From Peromyscus leucopus (lineage: Eukaryota > Chordata > Mammalia > Rodentia > Cricetidae): a stretch of DNA of 64,000 nt. Below are positions 53,657-64,000 of the stretch, one piece after another. The DNA is taken from contig NC_051068.1 of the NCBI RefSeq assembly GCF_004664715.2, positions 55,996,953 to 56,060,952 of the forward strand, written 5' to 3'. Every line of letters starts with the position of its first letter. Positions within the stretch are counted from its first letter, which is position 1. A program made the translations under genes and the position numbers. A model generated the notes under the pieces. That model did not search any database. It had not been told where the DNA came from and saw only the letters and a program-made list of their open reading frames with translations.

Positions 53657-53835
53657 TATTTATTTATTTATTTATTTATTTTTTTGGTTTTTTTCGAGAC
53701 AGGGTTTCTCTGCGTAGCTTTGCGCCTTTCCTGGGACTCACTTGGTAGCCCAGGCTGGCCTCGAACTCACAGAGATCCGCCTGGCTCTGCCTCCCGAGTG
53801 CTGGGATTAAAGGCGTGCGCCACCACCGCCCGGCT
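53657..53835 (-). repeat. B1 SINE, antisense, with (TTTA)n tail
   Basis: The A-tail has become a ttta tetranucleotide run (53,657-53,681); the element ends cgcccggc and is flanked by tagctta. Confidence 0.93.
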
Positions 53836-54215
53836 AGCTTAAATTTTATAAGCTGTCTGAAAAAAGAAATGGAACTTACCCATTGAGGCACTGAATTTCA
53901 CTTTCTCCTCCATTAAGTGGCCCCTATGTATTTTACTCTAGATTTAGCCTTTTTTCTCCCATGCCAAGATTGTTGTAATGTATATTGCCTGTGAAATGGG
54001 GCCCAAAGATTTCTTAAATTTCTGTGAGTTTTGCTGCTAAACAGTCACAGCTTTGTGAAAGCCAAGTGGGCAATATGGGTAGAACACAAGCACAGGCAGA
54101 CATTCTATTACATCTTCCCAGTACTGGCTAAAATGTGAATGCTTCAGAGAGGCATAATCCACAAATTTCTTTTTCAGATCTGCTAAGTGCTTTGGCTCAC
54201 TCTCTCAACTAGGTA

Positions 54216-54538
54216 AATGCTTGTGGTGGTTTGAAAAAAATTGGCCCCCAAAGGGAGTGGCACTATTAGGAGGTGTGGCCTTGTTGGAGAAGTGTGTCAC
54301 TGTGGAGGTGGGCTTTGAGGTCTCATATATGCTCAAGCCATGCCTAGTGAGGCAGTTCATTTCCTGTTGCCTGAAAGATGTAGAACTCTCAGCTACCTGT
54401 CCATCTACATGGCTGCCTGTATGCCACCATGTCTCACCATGACGATAATGGACTAAACCTCTGAAACTGTAGTGTTTTCCTTTAGAAGAGTTGGCCATAG
54501 TCATGGTATCTCTTCACAGCAGTAGAAACCCTAAGATG
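54216..54538 (-). repeat. Rodent interspersed repeat, antisense copy
   Basis: Reverse complement of the repeat at 43,724-44,078. Confidence 0.7.
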
Positions 54539-54591
54539 GTTCTCATCTGTTTAGTCTTCCATCTCCTTCTGATATGTATTTCTCTACACAT

Positions 54592-55153
54592 TGTAGGTAG
54601 AGTTTTCCTGTCCTGATATCCTACTCCCAAATAAGAGGCAGCCACTTCCCAAATAACTGACTCAGAGACTTAGTATAAATTATAAATGCTTGTTTGATAG
54701 CTCAGGCTTGTTACTACCTTTTACACTTAACCCATATTTCTTTTTTTTTTTTTTCTTTCTTTTCTCTTTTTTTGGTTTTTCGAGACAGGGTTTCTCTGTG
54801 TAGCTTTGTGCCTTTCCTGGGACTCACTTGGTAGCCCAGGCTGGCCTTGAACTCACAGAGATCCGCCTGCCTCTGCCTCCCGAGTGCTGGGATTAAAGGC
54901 GTGCGCCACCACCACCCGGCTTCCCATATTTCTTATCTATGGTTTGCCACATGGCTTATGGCTTGTTACCTCACTTTCTACTTCCTGCTTCCTCAGGGGC
55001 TGGCTGGTGTATACTCTGACTCTGCCCTTCTTCCCAGAGTCCTCTGTGTCTTGCTGTCCCACCTGCACTTCCTGTCTGGCTACCAGCCTGTCAGCTTTTT
55101 ATTAACCAATGAGAGCAATACAAATTCACAGTGTACAGAATTATTACACAGCA
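54592..55153 (-). mobile_element. Solo LTR (mys-like), antisense, with inserted B1
   Basis: Starts (plus) tgtaggtagagttttcctgt and ends attattacacagca. Perfect 6-bp target duplication acacat (54,586-54,591 and 55,154-55,159). A B1 lies inside it. Confidence 0.88.
54744..54921 (-). repeat. B1 SINE, antisense, inside the solo LTR
   Basis: Poly(T)/CT-rich start to cacccggct, flanked by cccatatttctt on both sides. Confidence 0.93.
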
Positions 55154-55189
55154 ACACATGGTCTTGAAAGTATTTGTTCTGTATACGCC

Positions 55190-55365
55190 ATACTTCGAAG
55201 ATGCCCATGGAGGCCAGAAGATGGCGTCAGATCCCTTAGCACAGGAGTTAACAAGTAGTTGAGCTGCCTGGCTTGAGTACTGGGAACAGAACCTGAGAAC
55301 CTGAGTCCTCTAGAAGAGCACTCTCAAACACCGAGAAATTGCTTCATCTCTGCTAATGTTCCTAA
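55190..55365 (-). repeat. B2-like SINE, antisense, diverged
   Basis: gaacctgagtcctctagaagagcactct ordering with agatggcgtcagatccctt, the antisense B2 pattern. Confidence 0.6.
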
Positions 55366-56150
55366 TCTTCACAATCTCCAGACAACCTGGCCCCTTGGAT
55401 GTTGCATGATCTTGATTCTCCAAATGGGGTGGGGGTTGTTGTTGTTGCTTGAGACAGGGTTTCATGTAGTGCAGGTTAGCCTCAAACAGTATGTATCAAA
55501 GAATGACTGTGAACTTCTAATCTTCGGTCTCAATTCCCTGAATGCTGGTTACAGGGGTTCACCAGCACATTTTATGGGATGCTAGGATGGAACCTAGTTC
55601 ATGTATATTAAGAAAGCACTCAACTAAGCCACATTCTCAGACCTGAATCAGCTACATTTATTTTGTGCATGGTGCATGACTATGTGTTTCTAACTGTTCA
55701 CACACGTATGTAGTTGATTTCGAGTGTCTTCCTCAGTCACTTCACCTTAGTTTTGGGACTGTCTCTTGATGAGCATGGAGATCACAGGTTCAGCTCGTCT
55801 GGCTAATCAGCAAGCCCCTTTGGTCCTCCTGACTCTACCTTCTCAGAACTGGGGTAACAAGTACAAGCCATTGCCCATGGCTTTTAAGTGGGTGCAGAGG
55901 TTCCAAACTCAGGTCTTGATGCTTGCTTGGCAAGTACTTTATTGAGCTATTTCTCCCACCCCTGAATCAGTTATTTTTAAAAGAGAATATTATAGAATCA
56001 AGGGCTCTAGCACTTCCTATTTCTTTAGTATAAAGGTGTGATAAAATGCATTAAGTAACACAGAAACCTATCTGGCCTGCTAACTCATATACTCTCAGAA
56101 GCCCAAAGCACTTAAAAGAACATTTTGAGTGTAGTAGATATAAAATAAGT
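55366..56150. other. Intergenic with old SINE remnants
   Basis: Antisense SINE-like segments at 55.44-55.65 and 55.75-55.96 kb (gagacagggtttcatgtagt). No gene recognised. Confidence 0.4.
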
Positions 56151-56156
56151 TTAGAT

Positions 56157-56355
56157 GGAGGCTGGAGAGGTGGCTCAGTGGTTGAGCATTAGCTGCTCTT
56201 ACAAAGGACCCAGGTTTGATCCCAAAATCTACACAGTGGCTTACAACCATCTGTCATGCCAGTTCCAGAGGACCCAATGCCCTTTTCTGGCCTCCAGGGT
56301 GCATGCATGTAATACACATACACAAACACCCATAATACATAAAATAATAGTAATA
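56157..56355 (+). repeat. B2 SINE
   Basis: gaggctggagaggtggctca start, ctcttacaaaggacccaggt, A-rich 3' end. Confidence 0.85.
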
Positions 56356-57899
56356 AAAAGAAGTACAGATGAACATATGGATGCTTCCAAATTTGGAAAC
56401 AGATTGACTATTTATCTGGGCCTATAATGTGTATGTATGAACACAGACCTATGTTTGCATAGGGAGAAGGGAAGATGCTTATCCAAACTTTCTACAACAT
56501 CTCTACAACTTGGTGAATGGGTGTGTGGCTCCACGGCAAAGCACTTGCCTAACTGGTACTCAGCCCTGGGCTTGAGCCCATCACTGAGAGAACAAAACAG
56601 ACCTGGCACAGTGTTGGAACACAGTCCAAGAATGGAGCCGTACCATAGGAATTCTGAGCGCTTGTGAGAAAACTCCAAGAAAACATGAGTCTTGTGACCT
56701 CAGTTTCTCCAGAAACGCAGAATTGTTCTCGTAATGTGCTTTTGTGTTCCTCCCAGGTGTAGTGGATAGGAGTGAGCTGACTTCAGCTGTTGTTAGTTAT
56801 ACATCTCTATGGAAAAAGCATGGTTTTTCCACACGTGGCTTGTCCTTTTGATTGAACACCTCGTGTGATTCTTCTTAACCCTCGAAGTATCAATTGTCTG
56901 ATGCTCTGAATAAAGTTGGCTACTGCATGAGACTTTAGTCTGCCTCATTTTTAGGTATCACTCTTCAAGGTTCACGCTGCCATCTAGAGCAGGGAACATC
57001 AGGCTTATATTATTCACACACAGATGGAAACTAGTTGCATCTGGTAGATACTTACTGCCTGAAGTCCTAGAGCCAGCTATTTTTCCTCTAAAGGTTGCTT
57101 ACTAAGAGTGTAGAAGGGTAACCAGAGGCTAGCAACTACAAGCAACTTGCCATCATACTTTCTGCAGCATACAAAAAATGATGAGGATATTCTCTACAAC
57201 TGGTGATAGATTTAGCAAAGGTTGGGGGAGGGGCTATTCTCCCATTCTCTTTCCATTTCCTGCTCTCCCAATCTCTCTGCATTCAGTCCAGTTTCCCAGA
57301 CTGTTACTTATATCTGCCTGAGGGAAGAATCTTTGATCTCAAAATGTATTTAAGCAGGGTGCACTTAACTGATTTTTATCTATTGAAATATAAATGCTCC
57401 TTTTATGGAGCAAATATTATGACTCAGACTAAGCTTGCCTAGTGGGCACCAGCCTCTGGGTTCAATCCCAGCAGTGGAAACAAAAGAGCTCACAGACCGT
57501 GAGTGTCATGGTCATGTGCTGGCTGGATGTCTGCAACAAAGCACTAAACTGTTCTCTTAGTGATCGTGACTATCAATGTCAATCTGAGTTTTCTGTATTC
57601 CAGGAAATAAAAAAACATTATGTACTAGAGAGACTTACATCGGGACAAAGTACAGAGGAGACAAATGCTACAGTGAGCCTCAAGAAACATGGAAGAATTT
57701 GAATGTAGTTTAACTGGTGTTAACATTAGCGGTATTAATTTCGTTGACTCAATAAAGAACCACGAAAAAGACTCAGGCTCTCACTCAGTTTCTGCCGAGC
57801 AAGAGGCGAACTCTTCAGCCTCCTGGGGCCCAAATCCTGGAGCGTAACCTCCGCTTCATTCCAGTAATAAAAAGCATGCACAATTCATTAAAAATTTAG
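56356..57899. other. Intergenic downstream of Rapgef2
   Basis: An ID-like SINE is at about 56,512-56,600 and another piece at about 57,432-57,490. No gene recognised. Confidence 0.4.
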
Positions 57900-59901
57900 A
57901 CAAGGCTTTATGTTATATTTATTTATTCTCCAGCTTGTACAAACTGGATGTAGAAGCATAAACATAGTACATTTCTACCATCTTCAACAAAAATATAACC
58001 AATATGTACAATTATTGTATTAAAAATACAAAAGGGATACAGACTCCACCAATGTCTTTCTAAAAGACATACAGGTACAAGTAGTATCAAAAGTATGAGG
58101 GAATCACCAGTTAATTATACATTCTGCACTTGACATCACAGAGCGAACTGAGGTTAGCAGTCCTATGTTCTACAATTACTTAATGTTTAGATAACATCTG
58201 TGCAATTTGTGATAGAGCTAGAGTTTTGTCTTTCTATATGCACATGAGGTCCATAGCCTATATAGTAAAACTGGCAATAATGCAGATTACATGTAAAATT
58301 ACAAATGCATTAAGTGACAATGGGATACAGAAGTAGACAAATGCCATGACATAGAAGAGAATTATTAAATAAAGCACTGACAGTTTTTGACACAGTGAAA
58401 AAACACTGCAATTCGACCTTTAAAATTTGAAGCTATTTACGTTTATCTACTGATCAATATGATCAGCTGAATTTAATGGAAAAATCCAAGACCAGCAGCC
58501 CCTCACATTTGAGTACTACTCGGATTGGCAGCCTTCACTTTTCCGGAGTCTGTGCAAAAACAACACAAAAATAGAACGGTGGGGTCTTTTTCAGTCATTC
58601 TAGGGGTCATAGCAGCTGTGAGCAGATGGCCGCTACATTAGCCTTCTCTATATGCAGCGTCCACGAAGCCACTTACAGGTCAGTCTTTGGTGACTAACCC
58701 ACCTTGTAAAGGCCGGCGTTTCTAACCACGTGACCTTTAATCATGTTTAAAGACATACTCTCTGGTGCCAATTCAACAAGGGGAGGCTGTCTTGAAAGAG
58801 CAGTGCGAACAGCTGGCGTTTGCTCCAACGCCTCAAGCTGCTTCACTGCGACCTTATCCAGTCATGTTCTTTTCTTTTAAAAACATAAAAACAAAAAGCT
58901 CTAAAACTCTAAATTAACAAAACTCAAAAAATAAAATTAAAAAAAAAAACATAACTTAAAAACAGGGGTTGCCATCCATTGTAATTGGGCAGGACACACT
59001 CTCCGATAACACTGTCCCGCCTCCTAAGGCTCAGACAGGACACACGAGTCCTAGTCCCGTCCCACCCCCACCCCCCGGCCATGTGCAAACAGTTTTACAT
59101 TAGAGCCTCACCCACTGGGGAAGGAGCAGGTGAGGAGTCTCCGTGGTGAAGTAATTGGCTAACATCTGATGCTTCTGGGATAGGGCACTTCACGGGCAAG
59201 GCCAGAAGGCCATGGGAAGACGGAGTCACTGCCAGGTCTTCCCTTGGTGTGGCCATACCCTGTCCGGCATATTTGGTTTTTCAGAAACCCAGGCTGGCAA
59301 TGCTACTTAAGGTTCAAAATAATACTGTGATCATTCAATCGATAGAACATGTATTCTCTGAACACAATCTTTAAACTCATTTTTTTTAAAGGATATTGTA
59401 AACAAGTGGACGAGCACTGTACTCAAAGGATTTCATGTCTGTCTTTGTCTACCTTGGTGGGTTCAAGACCCCGAGCAGTTCAAAGGCTAGCTTTTTCTCA
59501 TCTTCCAAATGAGATCGAGGGCTAGGGCTGGATTGAAATCTAAGAGGAAGATTGAAAACTCCTTCCAGGCGTGGAGAAGTACAGCCAGAGGGGATCACCT
59601 TGTGAGGATCTTGGAATCTGGAATGATACTGCGTGATGTGGCAGGCAGCAGCTCCGAGTCTGCTGGGCTGTGCATCTCAAGCAATAAGGTCTGCAAAGTG
59701 CCAGGGCGATTTCTTCACAGTATTTCACATGCAAAGGGGAAAGGAAGGAGGGGAGAAGAAGCCCCATGCTGCTTTAAGGCAGGGAAGGAGGCAAACTGGT
59801 CCACCATCCTCAGGAGGTGCGTGCCAAGGCTCCAATTTGTCAGATGTCTTCTTGTGCTCTCCTTTCGGTGGCTTGCTCTGGATCAAGAAGCCGGAGCCAC
59901 C
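57900..59901 (-). other. Rapgef2: Rapgef2 3' untranslated region
   Basis: About 2 kb of AT-rich sequence follows the Rapgef2 stop on the minus strand, with no interspersed repeats that I recognise, as usual for a conserved 3'UTR. It ends at overlapping AATAAA signals (57,927-57,918). The exact cleavage site is not visible. Confidence 0.75.
57918..57927 (-). promoter_or_regulatory. Polyadenylation signals (overlapping AATAAATAAA) of Rapgef2
   Basis: Two overlapping AATAAA hexamers on the minus strand, about 1.98 kb after the Rapgef2 stop codon. They are the best candidate for the distal mRNA end in this window. Confidence 0.65.
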
Positions 59902-59927
59902 TCAAACCGCCGATACTTGTTCATCTT
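59902..59927 (-). CDS. Rapgef2: Rapgef2 terminal coding exon (last 8 codons and stop)
   Basis: After an acceptor (ttcctgctgtgtattcag) the exon supplies two bases that complete a Glu codon with the preceding exon. It then encodes DEQVSAV and TGA. Joined to the upstream exon the protein ends EEDEDEQVSAV, the class I PDZ-binding C-terminus known for RAPGEF2. The intron between the two exons (59,928-62,249) is 2,322 nt and filled with SINEs. Too short to appear as an open frame; recognised by phase and motif. Confidence 0.92.
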
Positions 59928-60121
59928 CTGAATACACAGCAGGAAAGAAAACAAAATAGTCAACACGTAGACTTTTTTTTAGGTTAAAAAAATACATATT
60001 TAATGTAGCTCACTTAAAACTCTTGCATTTTTGACAAGCAGTCATTCATAATTTTAAAAGTTCAAAAATGGGTGCATCATGCAAACCTTTATATACATAT
60101 ACACAATATAGTTGTATGTAT

Positions 60122-60277
60122 TTTTGGGGAGGACTGAGACAGGGTTTCTCTGTGCAGCCCTGGCTGTCCTGGAACTCCCTATGTAGGGAGGACTGGCCTT
60201 GAATATAAAGAGATCCACCAGCCTCTTCTTCCCAAGTGCTCTGATTAAAGGTGTGTACCATCATACCTGGCCTATAC
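60122..60277 (-). repeat. B1 SINE, antisense, in Rapgef2 intron
   Basis: gagacagggtttctctgtgc ... attaaaggtgtgtaccatca. Confidence 0.85.
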
Positions 60278-60384
60278 ACCCTATTTACAAGGCAGCTGTG
60301 TGTGGTCATTCGGGCCTGTAATTCCAGTACCCAGGAAGCTGAGCCAGGAGCAGGTATCTGAAGCCAGCCTGGCCTACTGTCTTA

Positions 60385-60728
60385 AACACAGTTACAATTG
60401 TGATGGCTAGTCTAGGTTGGCAACTCGACAAACCTAGAAAAAGAGAACTTTGAGGAACTGCCTCCATTAGAGTGTCCTGTAAGGCACATTCTTGATTGCT
60501 AATTGATGCAGGAGGGCCCAGCCCACTGCGGGTGGTGCCTTCCCTAGGAAAATGGGCCTTGACTGTATATGAAAGATGGCTGAATGTGAGATGGGGAGCC
60601 GGCCAGCAAGCAGTGTTTCCCAGGGTCTCTGCTTCAGTTCCTGCTCCATCTTCCCTGAATAATGGACTGTTACCTGGAACTTAATAAACCCTTTCTTCCC
60701 CAAGTTGCTTTTGGTCAGAATGTTTTAT

Positions 60729-60766
<38 letters not shown>
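60385..60766 (+). repeat. Rodent interspersed repeat ending in poly(A), in Rapgef2 intron
   Basis: gtgatggctagtctaggttg ... taataaaccctttcttcccc, with a 32-nt poly(A) at 60,735-60,766. Related in style to the split repeat at 44.1/46.9 kb. Confidence 0.6.
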
Positions 60767-60768
<2 letters not shown>

Positions 60769-60869
60769 TAATAAATAAATGAAACTGAATACACTGTATG
60801 CTTATTGGATGGAAAGTTATTAATAATTTAAGTTCTAAAATAACAGGTATTTTTCTAAGACTTATTTTT

Positions 60870-61062
60870 AAATATATGTACGCCCATTTCTGTGTGTGGT
60901 ATATGCATGTGAATACAGCTGCCCATGGAAGCCAGAAGAGATGGTTAGATTCCTAAAAGTTAAGAGTTTAGACAGTTGTGAGGTACACTCCATGGGTGTA
61001 AGAAACTGAACTTCGCTGCAAGAGCAGTATATACTCTTCACCATAGAGCCATCTCTCCAGGA
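60870..61062 (-). repeat. B2 SINE, antisense, in Rapgef2 intron
   Basis: cttatttttaaatatatgta ... tagagccatctctccagg. Confidence 0.8.
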
Positions 61063-61098
61063 CTTCCTTCAATTTGTTTAAAATTCAGTGATATTCTC

Positions 61099-61102
61099 TC
61101 TC

Positions 61103-61162
<60 letters not shown>

Positions 61163-61315
61163 ATGAGTGCAGTTGCCCACAGAGGCCAGCAGAGTCTTTT
61201 GAGTCTCTCGGCTGCTGTAAGCCGCCCACACTGGTGTTAGGAACTGCACTGGGGTCCTCGGGTAGAGCAACAAGAGCTCTTAGCTACTGAAGCATCTCCC
61301 CAGCCCCAAGCCCCT
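61099..61315 (-). repeat. B2-like SINE, antisense, with (CT)n(GT)n
   Basis: A (CT)n(GT)n run (61,099-61,160), then cagttgcccacagaggccag ... gaagcatctccccagcccc. Confidence 0.75.
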
Positions 61316-61344
61316 TATTTTGAACAATACAGTTATTATACATT

Positions 61345-61535
61345 AAGACGTCTACAAGTCCTCTTCCCGAGAACTGGGATTTGCTTCCCAGCACCCACAT
61401 GGCAGGTCACAACCTATAACAGGGCATCAAATATGCTCTTCTGGCCTCCGCAGGCAGCAGGCTCATACATAGTACATATATATAAACATACAGCAAACAC
61501 TCATACACACATAAAAACAAAGCTTTAAAAAAATT
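61345..61535 (+). repeat. B2 SINE, 5'-degraded, in Rapgef2 intron
   Basis: cttcccgagaactgggattt, cagcacccacatggcaggtc and a 3' tail with acacataaaaacaaa. Confidence 0.75.
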
Positions 61536-62249
61536 CAAGGATACACGAAGATGTTAATATGTATTAATCTATAATTGAAAGATTATAATTCCCACTTATG
61601 ATGTTTTGGACTTTGCTATAAGTGGTTGTGTAATAAAACATACTGCACTGAATACTTAAGAAGCAAAGGGTAGGATCTCCTCCTTGTTCTCAACCCAGTG
61701 TTGGTAGGAACATCCACAGCAAGGCAGGGAGCCCTGAAGCGTGCACAGCTTTTGCTAGCCCTTCATTCCCAGCCACTTTCTACCATTAAGTGTCCAACGG
61801 CAATGCTTCTACTGAGAACGTTAACCAGCCGCGTCTCAATAGGCCAAGATGTGTCTCTGAATTCCTAAAATTATGAGCAACAACCAGAGGTTTTTACTCT
61901 TATCCTTAAAACAGGGCCACAAAAGAACTTCGGTTTTACTAAGCATTGTCTTGGAAATCCAGGCTGGGCTGTGTCTCAGGTAGAACTTGCCTAGCACCCT
62001 GGAGGTCCTGCGCTCTCCCCCTAGCACAGAAAAAGACTAACACTCTAGTCACGCGCACACTTTCTTACAGGCGACCCTTCAGGGATCGCTGGCACTTCTT
62101 AAACCATTTAAAGAAAAGTTCTTCCTCCTGCCAAGGAAGGGAAAAAAAAAAACCCTCCGCAGCAAGCAGTTAAAGAGCCTGGAGCCACTGCCCTGACCCT
62201 CCCGAGCAAGTGGGACCTGGGGCCGCCAGCGGGTCTCCCCAGCACCTAC

Positions 62250-62543
62250 CGTCCTCCTCGGGCCCGGCGAAGCCCTGAGGCTGGAAGGGTGCGAGGCGTG
62301 GGTCCGCGTCACTGGGCTTGTGCCACTGCGGCTTGCTTCCCGGCCTGCTGGCTGCGGGAGGCGTCTGCCCTGGAGACGGGGCCTCGGTGGGCCGCGCCAC
62401 CATGCGGGACCGCTGCAGGGCCACGTTGTAGTCTGGGGGCTTCCGGGCAGGGTGGCAAGGCCCTTCAGGGAAATCTGCGATGGGGATGCCCACGTAGCCT
62501 GGAGGTGTGGGCGGCGGCTCCCGGTACCTGCCCTCCTTCCGTG
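62250..62543 (-). CDS. Rapgef2: Rapgef2 penultimate coding exon
   Basis: A 294-nt exon bounded by a polypyrimidine tract plus ctgcag acceptor (62,549-62,544) and a G|gtaggt donor (62,249). It begins with two bases of a split codon and ends with one base of the next. It encodes [27 protein letters not shown], then [17 protein letters not shown] and [20 protein letters not shown]. This is the proline-rich C-terminal region of the Rap guanine-nucleotide exchange factor RAPGEF2 (PDZ-GEF1), which activates Rap1/Rap2 at membranes and junctions. RAPGEF6 differs at these positions, so RAPGEF2 is preferred. Larger frames over this exon on either strand are out of phase. Confidence 0.92.
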
Positions 62544-64000
62544 CTGCAGAGAGAAAGGCAGGAGGGTGTCAGGTCCAAGGCCTTCCGGGCTGCATAAGGT
62601 GCAGGATGCAAGCACCATTTGGGACACGCCAGGGAACTAGGCTATCTGCAGCAAAATACTCACCAGGTCATTTCTGTGTCGTGGTATAACTGTAGAGCAA
62701 AGCTACTACTGTAACCCGGGGGAATTCAACTAAAAAACGGGTGAGGTTAAAACTAACCTCTTAGCCCTACTGTGAACAAGAGGGACCAGGAACGCTCCTG
62801 GAATACATCAGGGAAGGGTAAAAATCCCCTCCCCTCTGTGCCTGGCGAGGGGTAACAGCTCATGTTTGTGAGGCATTTCCCAAGATTAATCCAATGGAGA
62901 ATCAGTTCCACAGTCCTCCAAGTTTCCAGGTTTCACTTTGGAAAACAATAAATTAAAATAAAAATCATAAAAATGGTACAAGATATCAATTTTAAAAGTC
63001 TTGGAAACCAAAAAGGCAGCTGCTTTTCTTAAAACACATGACTTCACTAATGAAAAAGCCATTAATCTCTGTATGTAAACTGTATGAAATTTGTGAAACT
63101 GAATACAACTCAAGTTTCCTTTTCTTGAAATCATTTCCTTGATTGTTAGGAACTAGAAATCATTTTCCTTTCCACTTCAGCAACAAAAATTCTGAGGATT
63201 GGTTTGTTAACAGAAAATGGTTTAAAACAATCAACCTAAGAATTCTGAGCTGTTACCCCTTACTCATCTTTATGAGGCCTTAAGTTTGACATCCATGCAT
63301 CACTTTTTAATGTGGCCACATAACTATTTCCTCCTTAGTACAAGTGATGTGCTTGCAATGGTTATATTCTAGAAGTTTCTCTCAATACCTCACAATCTAC
63401 CTTGCTGTTCTATCAGACATTTATTATACATGCTACAGAGACTACAACCCCGTGACTGAGGGAACACACCTGTCTTCACACCAGAAAGGGCACCAGCGTC
63501 TTTCAGGCTCCTGATTCGTTAGCACTATCTTTTGCCAAGACCTCTTCCATCCTCACACTAGCCCCATTAAGATAAAAATTATTGGGGCTGGAAAGATGGC
63601 TCAGTGGTTAAGACCACTGGCTGCTCTTCCAGAGAGGACCTGAGTTCAATTCCCAGCACCCACACGGCAGCTCACAACTGTCTGTATAACTCTAGCTCCA
63701 GGGGATTTGACACTCTTACATAGACATCCATGCAGGCCAAACACCAATGCCCATAAAGTAAAAATGAATAAATCATATTTTAAAAAGATAAAATTATGAA
63801 GCTCGTTTTAGAGATGAGTAGGGACAGCTGAGAGTCTCAAGTGTCAAGACAGGGATTCTAGCTCTGCCTGACCCCGTCCTGTGCTTTACCCGTCTCCGAG
63901 TTCTTTAACCCTGTTCCAGCATGTACAAAGACATGGTTTAGTAGAAAAAACAATGTGTCTGCCTAACAAAAACCAATGAAAAAAACTTCAATATATAAAG
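62544..64000 (-). other. Rapgef2: Rapgef2 intron (partial) with a B2 SINE
   Basis: Intronic sequence upstream of the penultimate Rapgef2 exon, running off the window. Apart from the B2 copy near 63.6-63.8 kb it looks unique, and I see no further exon in it. Confidence 0.6.
63583..63790 (+). repeat. B2 SINE in Rapgef2 intron
   Basis: ttggggctggaaagatggct start; cagcacccacacggcagctc; 3' end with aaaatgaataaatca. Confidence 0.9.

Noticed and set aside
62079..62627. 182-codon and overlapping frames at 62.1-62.6 kb on both strands
   Set aside because: They cross the splice sites and are out of phase with the clear Rapgef2 exon 62,250-62,543.

Overview
The window is mammalian nuclear DNA from a murid-type rodent, most likely a New World cricetid close to Peromyscus. 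This is inferred from the repeats: B1 copies with a 'gaaaggcgcaaagctacacag' type body, B2 and ID SINEs, rodent L1s, a URR1-like hAT element, and a family of about 400-bp class II LTRs resembling the mys/MYSERV type. The species assignment is inference; no database was searched.

Two genic objects are well supported, both on the minus strand. (1) 22,154-27,189 is a processed, intronless copy of Dnmt1 with an uninterrupted frame. From its first ATG (26,916) to its stop (22,396) it encodes 1,506 aa, covering the PCNA-binding box, RFTS, CXXC, two BAH domains, a KG linker and the full C5-methyltransferase domain. The 5' part coding for the DMAP1-binding domain is present but frameshifted, so the first ATG falls on the residue used as start by the oocyte isoform Dnmt1o. 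Catalytic PCQ, ENV and QxRxR motifs are kept, but the AdoMet-pocket motif II is altered, as is the CXXC KFGG loop. (2) 57,900-62,543 holds the last two coding exons and 3'UTR of Rapgef2, ending in the PDZ ligand ...EDEQVSAV. The rest of the gene lies beyond the right edge.

Layout. 0-4.7 kb: B2, B1 and an L1 3' end split by a solo LTR. 4.7-13.9 kb: a long antisense L1 with a mys-like provirus nested in it (10.09-13.08 kb). 13.9-22.1 kb: mostly unique intergenic sequence with microsatellites, including a compound GT repeat. 22.15-27.19 kb: Dnmt1 retrogene. 27.2-57.9 kb: intergenic, with a second mys-like ERV (30.6-33.8 kb), solo LTRs (35.8, 51.3, 54.6 kb), L1 fragments, a hAT element and SINEs. 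57.9-64 kb: end of Rapgef2 and its introns.

The two genes have no known functional link. The retrogene sits about 30.7 kb downstream of the Rapgef2 polyadenylation site on the same strand, in repeat-rich intergenic DNA. The main point of interest is that a 4.5-kb retrocopy of the maintenance DNA methyltransferase has kept its frame while its flanking ex-coding segments have decayed.
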